Source: Allomuricauda sp. CAU 1633 (GTDB taxonomy: Bacteria; Bacteroidota; Bacteroidia; Flavobacteriales; Flavobacteriaceae). Taken from it: DNA of 64,000 nt. Location of the stretch: the NCBI RefSeq assembly GCF_017313225.1, contig NZ_JAFLNE010000001.1, forward strand, positions 744,001-808,000, in the 5' to 3' direction. The notes below the pieces were generated by a model. That model worked only from the letters and a program-made list of their open reading frames with translations, made no database searches and was not told where the DNA came from. Both the position numbers and the translations under genes were made by a program. Positions 8,051 through 17,830 of this stretch are shown in pieces; position 1 is the first letter of the stretch; each line of letters begins with the position of its first letter.

Positions 8051-8084
8051 GCTAGAAATAAAAGGTGGAAATCGTATAATTTTC

Positions 8085-8092
8085 TAGTTTTG
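8085..8092 (+). promoter_or_regulatory. Promoter -7 box for pckA
   Basis: TAGTTTTG matches the Bacteroidota consensus TAnnTTTG, 21 nt before the pckA ATG. No convincing -33 TTG is seen. Confidence 0.5.
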
Positions 8093-8113
8093 TGTTACAA
8101 CTAAAACAAAACT

Positions 8114-9730
8114 ATGAAGGATTCTGCCTCAGCTACGAAAACGATTTCGTTAAAGCCCTACGGAATTAAACATGACAATTTTGAGTATCAACTTTCTTCT
8201 GATGAACTCCATGACATTACTTTGGAAAAAGGCATGGGAAAAGAAGCTTCCTCTGGAGCCTTGGCGGTCAATACAGGTGAGTTTACAGGACGTTCTCCCA
8301 AGGATCGTTTTATCGTAAAGGATGCCATAACTGAAGATAAGATTTGGTGGGGGAACATTAATATCCCATTTGAACCTGAAAAGTTTGACAAACTATACGA
8401 TAAGGTCATCGACTACCTAAACTCAAAAGAACTGTATGTTCGGGATTGTTATGCGTGTGCCGACCCTTCCTATAAGTTGAACATTAGGGTGGTGAATGAA
8501 TATCCTTGGTCCAATATGTTCGCATACAACATGTTTTTGAGACCTACCGAAGAGGAATTGGAAGATTTTGACCCCGAATGGACCGTAATCAATGCTCCAG
8601 GATTTATGGCAGATGCCGAAGTGGATGGAACCCGACAACACAATTTCGCTATCCTCAATTTTACCAAGAAGATTGCTTTGATCGGGGGAACGGGGTATAC
8701 CGGAGAAATAAAAAAAGGAATTTTTTCGGCCTTGAACTTTATTCTCCCTGTGTATAAAAATACGCTGCCCATGCACTGTTCGGCCAATGTAGGCGAAGAT
8801 GGGGATACTGCCATTTTCTTTGGACTTTCAGGTACTGGGAAAACCACACTTTCCACAGATCCAGACAGAAAATTGATTGGGGATGATGAGCACGGTTGGA
8901 CTCCTGACAATACCGTTTTTAATTTTGAAGGAGGATGCTATGCCAAAGTCATCAATCTATCCGAAGAGAACGAACCTGAAATTTATGGAGCCATTAAAAA
9001 GGGTGCCATCTTGGAGAATGTTATCATGGATGATTCAGGGGTGGTCGATTTTTCAAATACCTCCATTACACAGAATACCAGGGTTAGCTATCCTATTTAT
9101 CACATTGAGAACATTCAGGAACCTTCCATTGGTAAAAATGTGAAGAATATCTTTTTTCTAACCGCGGATGCTTTTGGGGTATTGCCCCCTATTTCCAAGC
9201 TTACCCCAGCACAAGCAGCCTATCATTTTATCTCTGGATATACCGCAAAAGTAGCTGGAACAGAAGCAGGTGTTGTTGAACCGCAGCCATCATTTTCTGC
9301 TTGTTTTGGAGCCCCTTTTATGCCATTGCACCCTGCTAAATATGCTGAAATGCTGAGCCGAAAAATGAAGGAATCCGGAGTGGATGTTTGGTTGATCAAT
9401 ACGGGGTGGACAGGCGGACCTTATGGCGTAGGAACCCGTATGAAGTTAAAATATACTCGAGCTATGATCAGTGCTGCGCTAAGCGGGGAACTGGGGTTGT
9501 ACTGTTACGATAAATACCACATCCATTCCGTTTTTGGTGTGGCACAGCCCAGGGAATGTCCGGGAGTGCCAACCAGTGTGTTGAGTCCTAGAGCTACTTG
9601 GAACAATGACGATGCGTATTATAAAACAGCATTTAAGTTAACAAATGCGTTTCGGGAGAATTTTAAGAAGTTCGAGGCCTATGCCAGTGAGGAAATCCGA
9701 AGGGGAGGGCCACAACGGTATGCCTTTTAA
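8114..9730 (+). CDS. pckA: Phosphoenolpyruvate carboxykinase (ATP)
   Basis: A 538-residue ATP-dependent PEPCK, which converts oxaloacetate and ATP to phosphoenolpyruvate, CO2 and ADP for gluconeogenesis. Visible sites are R60 in NTGEFTGRSPKDRF, the P-loop GLSGTGKT at 237-244, the metal/kinase-2 motif LIGDDEHGW at 254-262, and the GYTGEIKKG segment near residue 194-202. Length is full for the ATP-type enzyme. It is a single gene with its own -7 box and a strong terminator. Regulation by carbon source is expected but not visible. Confidence 0.97.
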   Translation: MKDSASATKTISLKPYGIKHDNFEYQLSSDELHDITLEKGMGKEASSGALAVNTGEFTGRSPKDRFIVKDAITEDKIWWGNINIPFEPEKFDKLYDKVIDYLNSKELYVRDCYACADPSYKLNIRVVNEYPWSNMFAYNMFLRPTEEELEDFDPEWTVINAPGFMADAEVDGTRQHNFAILNFTKKIALIGGTGYTGEIKKGIFSALNFILPVYKNTLPMHCSANVGEDGDTAIFFGLSGTGKTTLSTDPDRKLIGDDEHGWTPDNTVFNFEGGCYAKVINLSEENEPEIYGAIKKGAILENVIMDDSGVVDFSNTSITQNTRVSYPIYHIENIQEPSIGKNVKNIFFLTADAFGVLPPISKLTPAQAAYHFISGYTAKVAGTEAGVVEPQPSFSACFGAPFMPLHPAKYAEMLSRKMKESGVDVWLINTGWTGGPYGVGTRMKLKYTRAMISAALSGELGLYCYDKYHIHSVFGVAQPRECPGVPTSVLSPRATWNNDDAYYKTAFKLTNAFRENFKKFEAYASEEIRRGGPQRYAF

Positions 9731-9735
9731 AACAA

Positions 9736-9766
9736 AACGCCCGATCATTGATCGGGCGTTGATTTT
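9736..9766 (+). terminator. Terminator between pckA and hemD
   Basis: A perfect 11-bp stem (AACGCCCGATC with GATCGGGCGTT) around a 3-nt loop lies 5 bp past the pckA stop, with a T-run at 9763-9767. It lies between convergent genes. Confidence 0.85.
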
Positions 9767-9782
9767 TCCAATAAAAAATAGT

Positions 9783-10526
9783 TTACTTATTTACACTGGT
9801 AATGTACTTCTGTAGGGCCATGGTCATGGATGGTGTTTCTGGTGTTGGCGCCTGAATGTCTATTCGAAGTCCGGCTTCAGTAGCTGCATTTATGGTACTA
9901 TTTCCAAAAACAGCAATTCTTGTATCTTTCTGTTCAAAATCCGGAAAATTCTTCAATAGCGATTCAATTCCAGAAGGGCTAAAGAAAACCAATATGTCAT
10001 AGTAAACGTTCCTAAGATCCGATAGGTCACTAATGACCGTTTTGTAAAAAACACCGCGTTTCCAGTCAACGTTGATCTCATCCAAAGCTTGGGGCACAGC
10101 AGCCTTCAATGCATCGGATGATGGTAAAAGGAATTTCTCGTCCTTATACTTTTTGATTAGGGGAATCAACTCATTAAAAGTCCTTTTCCCTACATAGATC
10201 TTACGTTTTCTGTACACTACATATTTTTGCAAGTAGTAGGCCACGGCCTCAGACTGGCAAAAGTATTTCATGGTGTCCGGAACTTTAAAGCGCATCTCCT
10301 CGGCAATCCTAAAAAAATGATCCACAGAATTTCTGCTGGTCAAGATAATTGCCGTAAAATTGTTCAAGTCAATTTTTTGCTGCCTCACACTTTTGGCTTC
10401 AACCCCCTCAACATGGATAAAAGGCCTAAAATCCACTTTAACCTTTTCTTTCTCGATCAATCTTGAATAGGGGGAATTTTCGACTTTAGGTTCTGGTTGG
10501 GAAACCAAAATTGTTTTTACTTTCAT
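9783..10526 (-). CDS. hemD: Uroporphyrinogen-III synthase
   Basis: A 247-residue HemD-family enzyme, which cyclises hydroxymethylbilane to uroporphyrinogen III in haem synthesis. The family is poorly conserved, but the landmarks are present: an N-terminal ILVSQPEP strand, TAIILTSRNSVDHFF near residue 60-75, LLPSSDALKAAVPQAL, and the late VFFSPSGIESLL followed by AVFGNSTINAATEAGL. It lies 6 bp downstream of DUF4271, an arrangement common in Flavobacteriia. The full-length two-domain form is present. Confidence 0.9.
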   Translation of the reverse strand: MKVKTILVSQPEPKVENSPYSRLIEKEKVKVDFRPFIHVEGVEAKSVRQQKIDLNNFTAIILTSRNSVDHFFRIAEEMRFKVPDTMKYFCQSEAVAYYLQKYVVYRKRKIYVGKRTFNELIPLIKKYKDEKFLLPSSDALKAAVPQALDEINVDWKRGVFYKTVISDLSDLRNVYYDILVFFSPSGIESLLKNFPDFEQKDTRIAVFGNSTINAATEAGLRIDIQAPTPETPSMTMALQKYITSVNK

Positions 10527-10532
10527 AAATTT

Positions 10533-11189
10533 TCAATCTTTTAGATAGCTTCCAATTATCACCAAGGGCGCAATTTCGAGTGCGCAAAGGTACAAAATAA
10601 AATACACAAAATACGGAAACATAGCTTTTTGATAGTTCTTCAACAGCTTTATCACCCCTATGCCATTAACCAATAAAATTAAGATGATCGTTGTGTAAAT
10701 TATCATTTTTGAGTCCCTAAAAATGTACACCAAGATCACGTTGCTTATAAAAAGAAGTATACTACTATGGTTTAGATAAGAGGTTTTGCTGAACACCAAT
10801 TCCGATATAAGTCCCTGGGTGTTGAAAACAAATCCTTTGATAAATTGCAAGGCCAATTTTGCAATCTGGAAAAGAATCAAAAAAGCCAAGACCCATAAAA
10901 ATGTGTTTAGCTGATTTTCAATTGTAATGGCATCGAAAGCCTTTAGTGCTAAAAAAATGAAAAGGGCGAGGTTTATGGCCTGGAACGCGGTGAGCAAGAT
11001 GTGGAACCAATTGAACAACTGACCTTTTTTGTTGTGCAGCAGCACATATTTATCATTAAAGGGAAGTATTACAAAATTCAAGAATTTATTGTGATAAAAG
11101 TATTTTCCCAAGGCAAAGATCAACATACTGATGAATAGCACCAGGGTCATCCAATCCAAAGAATAAACAGTTTTTTCTATTGGGTTCAT
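10533..11189 (-). CDS. DUF4271 membrane protein
   Basis: A 218-residue polytopic membrane protein of the DUF4271 family, known almost only from Bacteroidota. About six hydrophobic helices can be seen, starting with TLVLFISMLIFALGKYFY. The start ATG overlaps the stop of the upstream GT39 gene (ATGA), and hemD follows after 6 bp, so the three form an operon. The function is unknown. The conserved link to hemD hints at a role with haem or the envelope, but this is only context. Confidence 0.82.
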   Translation of the reverse strand: MNPIEKTVYSLDWMTLVLFISMLIFALGKYFYHNKFLNFVILPFNDKYVLLHNKKGQLFNWFHILLTAFQAINLALFIFLALKAFDAITIENQLNTFLWVLAFLILFQIAKLALQFIKGFVFNTQGLISELVFSKTSYLNHSSILLFISNVILVYIFRDSKMIIYTTIILILLVNGIGVIKLLKNYQKAMFPYFVYFILYLCALEIAPLVIIGSYLKD

Positions 11190-12844
11190 TCCGTTATTTT
11201 GATTGGTTTTCCATTCAGTCCGGAGGGTAGGCCATTTTCCGAAACCCCAATTCTAAAATACCCTGGATTTTCCATTTTTGGCAATGGTAGTTCAAAGGTA
11301 TAAAAAATCGTGTCCTTGGCTTTTAAAATATGGTTTTCCCGATAACGGTTTTTGACCTTAAGGGAACGCATTTCCTTTACTTGTTTATACTTGTTGGAAT
11401 ATGAAATAGTGTATTTCAAGTTTTCCAATGGAATGTCAAATCCATATGGATTATATACTTTTAACGAATGTTCAATCCCTGTTTTGGGTTTCTCCACAAT
11501 GCATTGTAGCTTTCGGTACGATTGAAAATCATCTATAAAATTCCCGTAAAAGACTGTACTGTCCAAATGCATGTATTTAATATCCCCTCTTTTTGCAGCT
11601 ACCGGAACATACAGCACTTTTTTGCCCCGGACACGTTCTTCGGAATCATCAATGGAGTATTGATTTTTACGGTACCAATGATTGTTGAGGGATATGGCAG
11701 GAACATCGGAATAAAACGCGTACATAGAAGCACGTCGATACGAGTTTTCAAAAACAATGGGAACTCCTCCTGCTTTTTGGGTGAGGTCAGCCACCCACTC
11801 CTTGTTGCCATGGGTTTCATAAACCATGGGGAATAAAGGTTTATATACCAACCAGCCCCTGGCATACAATAGCAATATTAAGCTCACCATACCAATACGG
11901 TATACCCATTTTCTACTCTTGGCGTTTTCCAAAAGATAGTTAAATGCTATAATGGCCAAGGGAATGGAAATAGCAATGGTCCATTGGGCTTGCACTCTCC
12001 TATTGAAACTGGAGATAAAAAAGAAAATCAATATTCCGTAAACCAAATAAATTAAGGCTTTTGAAAACCTATCGGTTGTTTTAAATTTAAAGAAGGCACT
12101 ATAAACCCAGTAAAACAAGAGGCCAATAATCACAATATTGTTCAAGAAAAAACCAAGGGTAAACCCATCAAATTTATAGGCTTGGTTTGGCCGCTCGTAC
12201 AAGTGAAAAGTGATGGAAACAAAATCATTTTGGTACAGCCAAACAAAATGGGGGATATAGCAAACCAACGCCAAACCTACCGCCAACCACGCTTTTTTGT
12301 TGGTAATGAGCTTTACATTGGAAAGAAAAACAAAGAGAATCACTAAAACAGCGTGGTACTTGCTGTACATCAATGCCGCCATGGTCAGTCCCAAAAGTAG
12401 AGTAACCCCAATAGAAGGCTCCCTCAAAAAACGCTTGTACAACCAAAGGAACAGCGCCGTAAAGAAGAGTAAAGCAGTATCGGGCAAGGTTAAAAAGCCG
12501 TAAGCGTTCATCAACGTAAAGGAGAATACCAACAGAAAAAAATGAACCACATAATCCTTTTTCTTGGGATTATCCACCAGCAGCCATAGGATAATATAGG
12601 TGCCCGCGGAGAGCACACAACTCATAAAACGCACCCCAAGTTCGCCATCAAACAAAAAACTGCTAATCTTGATCAAAAAGGCTACCATGGAAGGATGGTC
12701 AAAATACCCCCAAGCCATATCTTGGGCATAGTACCAATAGTATGCCTCGTCATAAATAAGTTCCGTAAAATAGCTTTGAACAAGGTTCAGGATAAAGATG
12801 AACACTAGTAGAAAAAGAAAAAGTTTGGGAAACTTTTTAAACAT
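11186..12844 (-). CDS. Family 39 glycosyltransferase (ArnT/PMT-like)
   Basis: A 552-residue integral membrane glycosyltransferase of the GT-C fold. The early acidic loop ELIYDEAYYWYYAQDMAWGYFDHPSMVA contains the catalytic-type acidic residues of family 39, and about ten membrane helices follow, with a soluble domain over the last 170 residues. Such enzymes move a sugar from a polyprenyl-phosphate donor to a lipid or protein outside the cytoplasm. The frame is open to 13024, but the extra 60 residues run through AT-rich leader DNA; the ATG at 12844 is preferred. The divergent neighbour makes polyprenyl-phosphate sugars, which would be the natural donor (inference). Confidence 0.85.
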   Translation of the reverse strand: MFKKFPKLFLFLLVFIFILNLVQSYFTELIYDEAYYWYYAQDMAWGYFDHPSMVAFLIKISSFLFDGELGVRFMSCVLSAGTYIILWLLVDNPKKKDYVVHFFLLVFSFTLMNAYGFLTLPDTALLFFTALFLWLYKRFLREPSIGVTLLLGLTMAALMYSKYHAVLVILFVFLSNVKLITNKKAWLAVGLALVCYIPHFVWLYQNDFVSITFHLYERPNQAYKFDGFTLGFFLNNIVIIGLLFYWVYSAFFKFKTTDRFSKALIYLVYGILIFFFISSFNRRVQAQWTIAISIPLAIIAFNYLLENAKSRKWVYRIGMVSLILLLYARGWLVYKPLFPMVYETHGNKEWVADLTQKAGGVPIVFENSYRRASMYAFYSDVPAISLNNHWYRKNQYSIDDSEERVRGKKVLYVPVAAKRGDIKYMHLDSTVFYGNFIDDFQSYRKLQCIVEKPKTGIEHSLKVYNPYGFDIPLENLKYTISYSNKYKQVKEMRSLKVKNRYRENHILKAKDTIFYTFELPLPKMENPGYFRIGVSENGLPSGLNGKPIKITE

Positions 12845-12933
12845 CAAGTGGGTTTTAGATGGCGCAAAGTTACAAATATTGCCAAGAGCAGGCGGGTTCA
12901 AATAGGAACATATGAGGGCTAAATAGAAAACCG

Positions 12934-12941
12934 TATTTTTG
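12934..12941 (+). promoter_or_regulatory. Promoter -7 box for the GT2-pyrC-DUF4296 run
   Basis: TATTTTTG matches TAnnTTTG, 18 nt before the ATG of the family 2 glycosyltransferase. Confidence 0.5.
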
Positions 12942-12959
12942 CCTTCTAATCCAGAGTGA

Positions 12960-13688
12960 ATGGCAGACGGCTTGGTCATTATTCCTACATTCAATGAAAT
13001 TGAAAACATTGAAGCTATAACCAAAACGGTTTTCGACCTAAAGAAGGACTTTCATGTGCTTGTGGTGGATGATAATTCTCCCGATGGTACAGCCGATGCG
13101 GTTCGGGCATTGCAAAAGGAATTTCCGGATAGCTTGTTCCTTGAGGTACGGAAAGAAAAATCTGGTTTGGGAACGGCCTATATCCATGGGTTTAAATGGG
13201 CCTTGGAAAAGGGATATGAGTATATTTTTGAGATGGATGCCGATTTTTCCCATCGCCCAGCCGATTTGTCGCGCTTGCACCGGGCCTGTCTCAACGGTGC
13301 CGATGTGGCCATTGGCTCCCGATACAAAAAAGGTGTGAATGTGGTCAATTGGCCCCTGTTTCGAATTTTGCTGTCCTACGGAGCGTCTTTTTATGTGAAG
13401 ATTATTACCGGAATGAAAGTCCACGATCCTACAGCAGGTTTTGTTTGTTACAAGCGAAAAGTGTTGGAGACCATCAATCTGGACAATGTTCGGTTTATTG
13501 GATATGCTTTTCAGATAGAAATGAAGTATAGGGCGTACCTCAAAAAATTCAAAATAGAGGAAGTGTCCATAATTTTTACGGATAGGGTCAATGGAAAGTC
13601 AAAAATGAACTCCGCCATCATCCGTGAAGCCATTTTTGGGGTCATTGCCATGAAATTTAGAAGTATTTTTTTCAAAAAGAGTTTTTAG
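12960..13688 (+). CDS. Polyprenol monophosphomannose synthase-like GT2
   Basis: A 242-residue family 2 glycosyltransferase resembling dolichol/polyprenol-phosphate mannose synthase. It shows IIPTFNEIENI at the N-terminus, VVDDNSPDGTAD (residues 36-46), the metal-binding DAD at 93-95 in EMDADFSHRP, and VKIITGMKVHDPTAGFVCY. There is no C-terminal membrane domain, so it is the short soluble-type form. It would transfer a sugar from a nucleotide donor to polyprenyl phosphate at the inner face of the membrane. It is 2 bp from pyrC and divergent from a GT39 enzyme that could use its product. Confidence 0.88.
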   Translation: MADGLVIIPTFNEIENIEAITKTVFDLKKDFHVLVVDDNSPDGTADAVRALQKEFPDSLFLEVRKEKSGLGTAYIHGFKWALEKGYEYIFEMDADFSHRPADLSRLHRACLNGADVAIGSRYKKGVNVVNWPLFRILLSYGASFYVKIITGMKVHDPTAGFVCYKRKVLETINLDNVRFIGYAFQIEMKYRAYLKKFKIEEVSIIFTDRVNGKSKMNSAIIREAIFGVIAMKFRSIFFKKSF

Positions 13689-13690
13689 AA

Positions 13691-15025
13691 ATGTCAAGAA
13701 CACTACTAAAAAATGCCAAAGTGGTCAACGAGAATAGCATTGTTGAGACCGATGTGCTCTTGGAAGGGGATTTTATTACCCGAATCGACACTGACATTTC
13801 CGATGCCAATGCCCATGTCATTGATGTAAAAGGAGACTTGCTACTTCCTGGAATCATAGATGATCAAGTGCATTTTAGAGAGCCCGGGCTTACCCACAAA
13901 GGAACCATCGCCACGGAAAGTAGGGCGGCAATAGCGGGTGGGATCACCACTTTTATGGAACAGCCCAATACCAATCCACAGACCACTACTATAGAAAAGC
14001 TGGAAGAGAAATTTGCCATTGCGGCCAAAGATGCTTCAGCCAATTATTCCTTTCTTTTTGGAGGTACCAATGACAATTTGGAGGAATTGAAACGTTTGGA
14101 CAAGAATGCTTGTTCAGGGGTAAAACTGTTCTTAGGTTCTTCCACAGGGAACATGTTGGTGGATGATGAAGCCGTTCTCGAAAAGATTTTCAGTAATACC
14201 GAAATGGTGATTTCGGCTCATTGTGAGGATGAAGGAACCATCCGTGCCAATATGGCCAAATACCAAGAAATGTATGGTGATGACATTCCTATTGAATTAC
14301 ACCCCATAATTCGGAGTGAACAGGCCTGTTATTTATCCTCTTCCAAAGCCATTGCCTTGGCCAAAAGAACTGGAGCTCGATTGCATGTGTTCCATGTGTC
14401 CACCGGAATTGAAACGGATTTATTCACCAATGCCATTCCGTTGGAAGAAAAGAAAATTACCGCTGAGGTCTGTATCCACCATTTGTGGTTTTCAGATGCT
14501 GATTATGCCGAAAAAGGAACCTTGATCAAATGGAATCCCGCAGTTAAGACCAAAACGGATCGGGAAAAGTTGTGGAAAGCCCTTTTGGATGATAGAATTG
14601 ATGTGGTAGCCACCGATCATGCGCCACACACCTTGGAAGAAAAGGAAAATCCCTATACCAAAGCACCTTCTGGGGGACCTTTGGTGCAACATGCTTTGTT
14701 GGCCATGCTCCAGAAAGAAAAAGAAGGTGTCATCACTTTGGAAAAAATGGTGGAGAAAATGTGCCACAATCCAGCCAAATTATTTGACATTGACCGTAGG
14801 GGTTATATTCGGGAAGGATATTATGCCGATTTGGTCCAAGTTGACCGAAACTCCAAAGAAGAGGTTAAAAAAGCCAATATTTTCTATAAATGTGGTTGGT
14901 CTCCTTTTGAAGGTGCTACTTTTGATTCTAAAGTGGCACGAACCTTTGTCAACGGGCATTTGGCGTATGACCATGGAAATTTTTCGGAAAAGAAGAATGC
15001 AAAAAGACTTACATTCAATCGTTAA
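13691..15025 (+). CDS. pyrC: Dihydroorotase
   Basis: A 444-residue amidohydrolase that closes carbamoyl-aspartate to dihydroorotate in pyrimidine synthesis. The signature is LLPGIIDDQVHFREPGLTHKG, where the usual HxH zinc pair reads Q59-V-H61, so the first ligand histidine is glutamine. Other candidate ligands are H177 (SAHCED), H232/H235 and D309 (VATDHAPHTLEEK); K145 (SGVKLFLGSS) is in the position of the carbamylated lysine in some classes. The rest of the fold is complete and the surrounding sequence is canonical, so it is likely active, perhaps with one metal. It is the middle gene of a tight three-gene run. Confidence 0.93.
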   Translation: MSRTLLKNAKVVNENSIVETDVLLEGDFITRIDTDISDANAHVIDVKGDLLLPGIIDDQVHFREPGLTHKGTIATESRAAIAGGITTFMEQPNTNPQTTTIEKLEEKFAIAAKDASANYSFLFGGTNDNLEELKRLDKNACSGVKLFLGSSTGNMLVDDEAVLEKIFSNTEMVISAHCEDEGTIRANMAKYQEMYGDDIPIELHPIIRSEQACYLSSSKAIALAKRTGARLHVFHVSTGIETDLFTNAIPLEEKKITAEVCIHHLWFSDADYAEKGTLIKWNPAVKTKTDREKLWKALLDDRIDVVATDHAPHTLEEKENPYTKAPSGGPLVQHALLAMLQKEKEGVITLEKMVEKMCHNPAKLFDIDRRGYIREGYYADLVQVDRNSKEEVKKANIFYKCGWSPFEGATFDSKVARTFVNGHLAYDHGNFSEKKNAKRLTFNR

Positions 15026-15028
15026 ACT

Positions 15029-15460
15029 ATGAAAAAGGGAATTCTTTTCTTTTTTGGTGCGTGTTTATTTCTTGCTTGTGGAGAGAAGGTGGTGGAGCAA
15101 CCTGAAAACCTTATCCCAAAGGATGAAATGACCCATATTCTTTTTGATTTGTCCATATTGAACACCACACAATCGTCATTTTCCAGCGTTTTTGATAAAA
15201 CGGGAATTGATATCATGGAGTTTCTTTATGAGAAGTATGATATAGACAGTACCCAATTTGCCCAAAGTGACCTCTACTACGCTTCCATTCCTCTGGAATA
15301 CCAATCCATCTATGAAGATGTGGATGCCATGATTGAAAAAAGAAAAAATGCCTTAGAGGCAGCCACCAAGAAAAGAAATGATAGTATTCGGGATGCACAG
15401 ACCCATAGAAGGGATTCCATCCAAGCCCTAGAAAAAGAGAAGGATTCCGTTACGCCTTAA
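15029..15460 (+). CDS. DUF4296 lipoprotein
   Basis: A 143-residue lipoprotein: the signal ends FFGACLFLACGEK with C17 as the lipidation site. The body carries the DUF4296 pattern (LIPKDEMTHILFDLSILN, then FYKSL-like FLYEKYDIDSTQFAQSDLYYAS) seen in small Bacteroidota envelope proteins. The C-terminus (about 100-143) is a charged Lys/Glu/Arg coiled coil. The function is unknown. It begins 3 bp after pyrC, and this pairing is common in Flavobacteriia. Its last 11 bases overlap the convergent epimerase gene. Confidence 0.82.
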   Translation: MKKGILFFFGACLFLACGEKVVEQPENLIPKDEMTHILFDLSILNTTQSSFSSVFDKTGIDIMEFLYEKYDIDSTQFAQSDLYYASIPLEYQSIYEDVDAMIEKRKNALEAATKKRNDSIRDAQTHRRDSIQALEKEKDSVTP

Positions 15461-16448
15461 ATTTGGCACAGCAAAAAGCGATGGCTGCATCCAAATCTTC
15501 GAATGTAAAATCGAGGGTTTCTATCAATTTTTCGCTACTGTAATGCTCTCGTTTGTAGAGTCCCTTAGTCATGGTTTTGGTGAGTCTTCTTCGTTTCCCA
15601 CGTAGGTTACTCCGCAACCAATCCAACCGCCAAAAGAATTCCAACATCCAGAAGGGGATTTTTTTAGTTGGAGGTTCTACATCCAATTTTGGAGCAATTT
15701 TTTGAAACAGTTCTCCATAGGAAAGATTCTGGCTGACCATGATAAACTGCTCTTGGGCAATATGGGATGCCATTAAGGTTGTCATTGCGGAGACCACGTC
15801 ATTTATTGTCACAAAACCAGTACCACCGGGAATAAAGGATTTTTTACCTTTGGCCGCATACGTAAAAAAAGTGCCACTTCCTGATCTCCAAAAACCGGGA
15901 CCAATGACTACCCCAGGATTGACGATAACGACAGGCAACCCCTCTTGCGAAGCTCTCCAAACTTCCAGTTCTGCATCGTGCTTTGTAATTCCATAGACTG
16001 ACGCATGGGTATCATTCCATTCATTTTCCTCCGTTACTACATCACCTTTAACACTTGGACCAATGGCCGCAATGGAACTTACATAGCATAACTTTTTTAT
16101 GCCGTGTTTCAAACAGAGATTGACCACATTGGCCGTTCCATCCACATTGATTTTGGCCAAAGCCTTGTATTGTTTGGGATCAAAAGAAATTAAGGCGGCA
16201 CAGTGGTAAACGTAGTTTATACCTTCAAAAGAAGTTTCCAGTTCCCCAATGTTGGTAATGTCCCCTTTAACCCAGTCAATATGTTTCATTAAGCTGGACG
16301 GATCATCACTATAATATCCGAAAACTTTGCTCACCTTGTTGAGGGTGTCCTCATTTCTATAGGTTGCCCTTACGGTTTTCCCATTTTTTATTAAATGAAA
16401 TAGTAGGTGCGAACCTATCAATCCAGTGCCTCCAGTGACCAATATCAT
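15450..16448 (-). CDS. NAD-dependent epimerase/dehydratase (DFR-like)
   Basis: A 332-residue extended short-chain dehydrogenase. MILVTGGTGLIGSHLLFHLI gives the TGxxGxxG cofactor motif at residues 5-12, and the catalytic YxxxK is YGITK in the HASVYGITKHDAELEV segment, preceded by VSSIAAIG. The closest recognisable type is dihydroflavonol-4-reductase-like proteins of Bacteroidota, whose substrates are unknown. The end of the gene overlaps the convergent DUF4296 gene by 11 bp. It is divergent from tyrS. Confidence 0.87.
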   Translation of the reverse strand: MILVTGGTGLIGSHLLFHLIKNGKTVRATYRNEDTLNKVSKVFGYYSDDPSSLMKHIDWVKGDITNIGELETSFEGINYVYHCAALISFDPKQYKALAKINVDGTANVVNLCLKHGIKKLCYVSSIAAIGPSVKGDVVTEENEWNDTHASVYGITKHDAELEVWRASQEGLPVVIVNPGVVIGPGFWRSGSGTFFTYAAKGKKSFIPGGTGFVTINDVVSAMTTLMASHIAQEQFIMVSQNLSYGELFQKIAPKLDVEPPTKKIPFWMLEFFWRLDWLRSNLRGKRRRLTKTMTKGLYKREHYSSEKLIETLDFTFEDLDAAIAFCCAKFKA

Positions 16449-16503
16449 GCGATAAAAGTACCTATTTGTAACGGATTTATTCAGGGAAGTGCCAACTTCA
16501 TTT

Positions 16504-16511
16504 TATATTTG
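16504..16511 (+). promoter_or_regulatory. Promoter -7 box for tyrS
   Basis: TATATTTG matches TAnnTTTG, 21 nt before the tyrS ATG. No clear -33 element is seen. Confidence 0.5.
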
Positions 16512-16532
16512 CAGCTATTCTAAAAGACAATC

Positions 16533-17828
16533 ATGACGAAGAATTTTGTTCAAGAACTGCAATGGAGGGGAATGGTGCATGATGTAATGCCCGGAGCCGA
16601 AGAACATCTAATGGAAGGGATGCGAGCTGCTTATGTGGGGATTGACCCAACGGCAGATTCACTCCATATTGGACACTTGGTTAGTGTTATGATGCTGAAG
16701 CACTTTCAGTTGGCAGGACACAAACCGTTTGCTTTGGTAGGTGGTGCCACGGGAATGATCGGGGATCCCTCTGGGAAATCAGCTGAACGAAATCTGTTGG
16801 ATGAAAAGACTCTTCGACACAACCAAGAGGCCTTAAAAACCCAGTTAAGCCGCTTTTTGGACTTTGAAAGTGATGCGGACAATGCTGCGGTTCTGGTGAA
16901 CAACTACGATTGGATGAAGAATTTTACCTTTTTGGAGTTCATCCGTGATGTGGGGAAACACATTACCGTAAACTATATGATGGCCAAGGATTCTGTGAAA
17001 AAACGGTTGTCCTCCGATGCCAAGGAAGGCATGTCTTTTACGGAATTTACCTATCAATTGGTGCAAGGGTATGATTTTCTATATCTCTTCCAAAACCATG
17101 ATTGTACCCTTCAGATGGGGGGGAGTGACCAATGGGGAAATATTACCACGGGAACCGAGCTTATCCGTAGGATAGGGGGCGGTAAAGGTTTTGCCTTAAC
17201 TTGTCCATTGATTACCAAGGCGGATGGCACCAAATTCGGTAAGACTGAAGGCGGAAATGTTTGGTTGGATGCTGAACGTACCTCACCCTATAAATTTTAC
17301 CAGTATTGGTTGAACACCTCAGATGAGGATGCTGAGAAGTACATCAAGATATTTACTTTTCTTGGGAAAGAAGAGATTGAAAATTTGGTGGCTGAACATA
17401 AGGAAGCACCACATCTACGAACACTTCAAAAGAAATTGGCCGAGGAAATCACAACTATGGTGCATTCCAAGGAGGACTTGGACAATGCTATAAAAGCCAG
17501 TGAAATCCTTTTTGGGAAATCCACCTCTGCAGATCTAAAACAATTGAACGAAAAGACCTTTTTGGATGTGTTTGAAGGCGTTCCACAAGCCCAGGTTTCC
17601 ATGAACGAACTGACTCCCGGATTGGATATGATTGGAGCCTTGGCGGCCAAGACCAATTTTTTGGGTTCCAATGGTGAGGCCCGTAGGGAACTGAAGCAGA
17701 ATTCCATTTCGGTGAACAAAGAGAAAGTAAAAGAGGATTACTTGATCACAAAAGAGGATCTAATTAACAATAAGTTTGTTTTGCTACAAAGGGGCAAAAA
17801 GAACTATTTTGTGCTGGTAGTGGAATAA
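16533..17828 (+). CDS. tyrS: Tyrosyl-tRNA synthetase
   Basis: A 431-residue class I aminoacyl-tRNA synthetase that charges tRNA-Tyr. The ATP site HIGH is at residues 45-48 and the KMSKS-type loop is KFGKT at 234-238. The tyrosine pocket is seen in YDFLYLF and [11 protein letters not shown]-terminal S4-like RNA-binding domain covers about 360-431 ([15 protein letters not shown]). Length is that of the TyrRS-S type. A strong terminator follows the stop. Confidence 0.97.
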   Translation: MTKNFVQELQWRGMVHDVMPGAEEHLMEGMRAAYVGIDPTADSLHIGHLVSVMMLKHFQLAGHKPFALVGGATGMIGDPSGKSAERNLLDEKTLRHNQEALKTQLSRFLDFESDADNAAVLVNNYDWMKNFTFLEFIRDVGKHITVNYMMAKDSVKKRLSSDAKEGMSFTEFTYQLVQGYDFLYLFQNHDCTLQMGGSDQWGNITTGTELIRRIGGGKGFALTCPLITKADGTKFGKTEGGNVWLDAERTSPYKFYQYWLNTSDEDAEKYIKIFTFLGKEEIENLVAEHKEAPHLRTLQKKLAEEITTMVHSKEDLDNAIKASEILFGKSTSADLKQLNEKTFLDVFEGVPQAQVSMNELTPGLDMIGALAAKTNFLGSNGEARRELKQNSISVNKEKVKEDYLITKEDLINNKFVLLQRGKKNYFVLVVE

Positions 17829-17830
17829 TA

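Noticed and set aside
8423..8910. Two overlapping minus-strand open frames inside pckA
   Set aside because: Shadows of pckA, whose P-loop and metal motifs are intact on the + strand.
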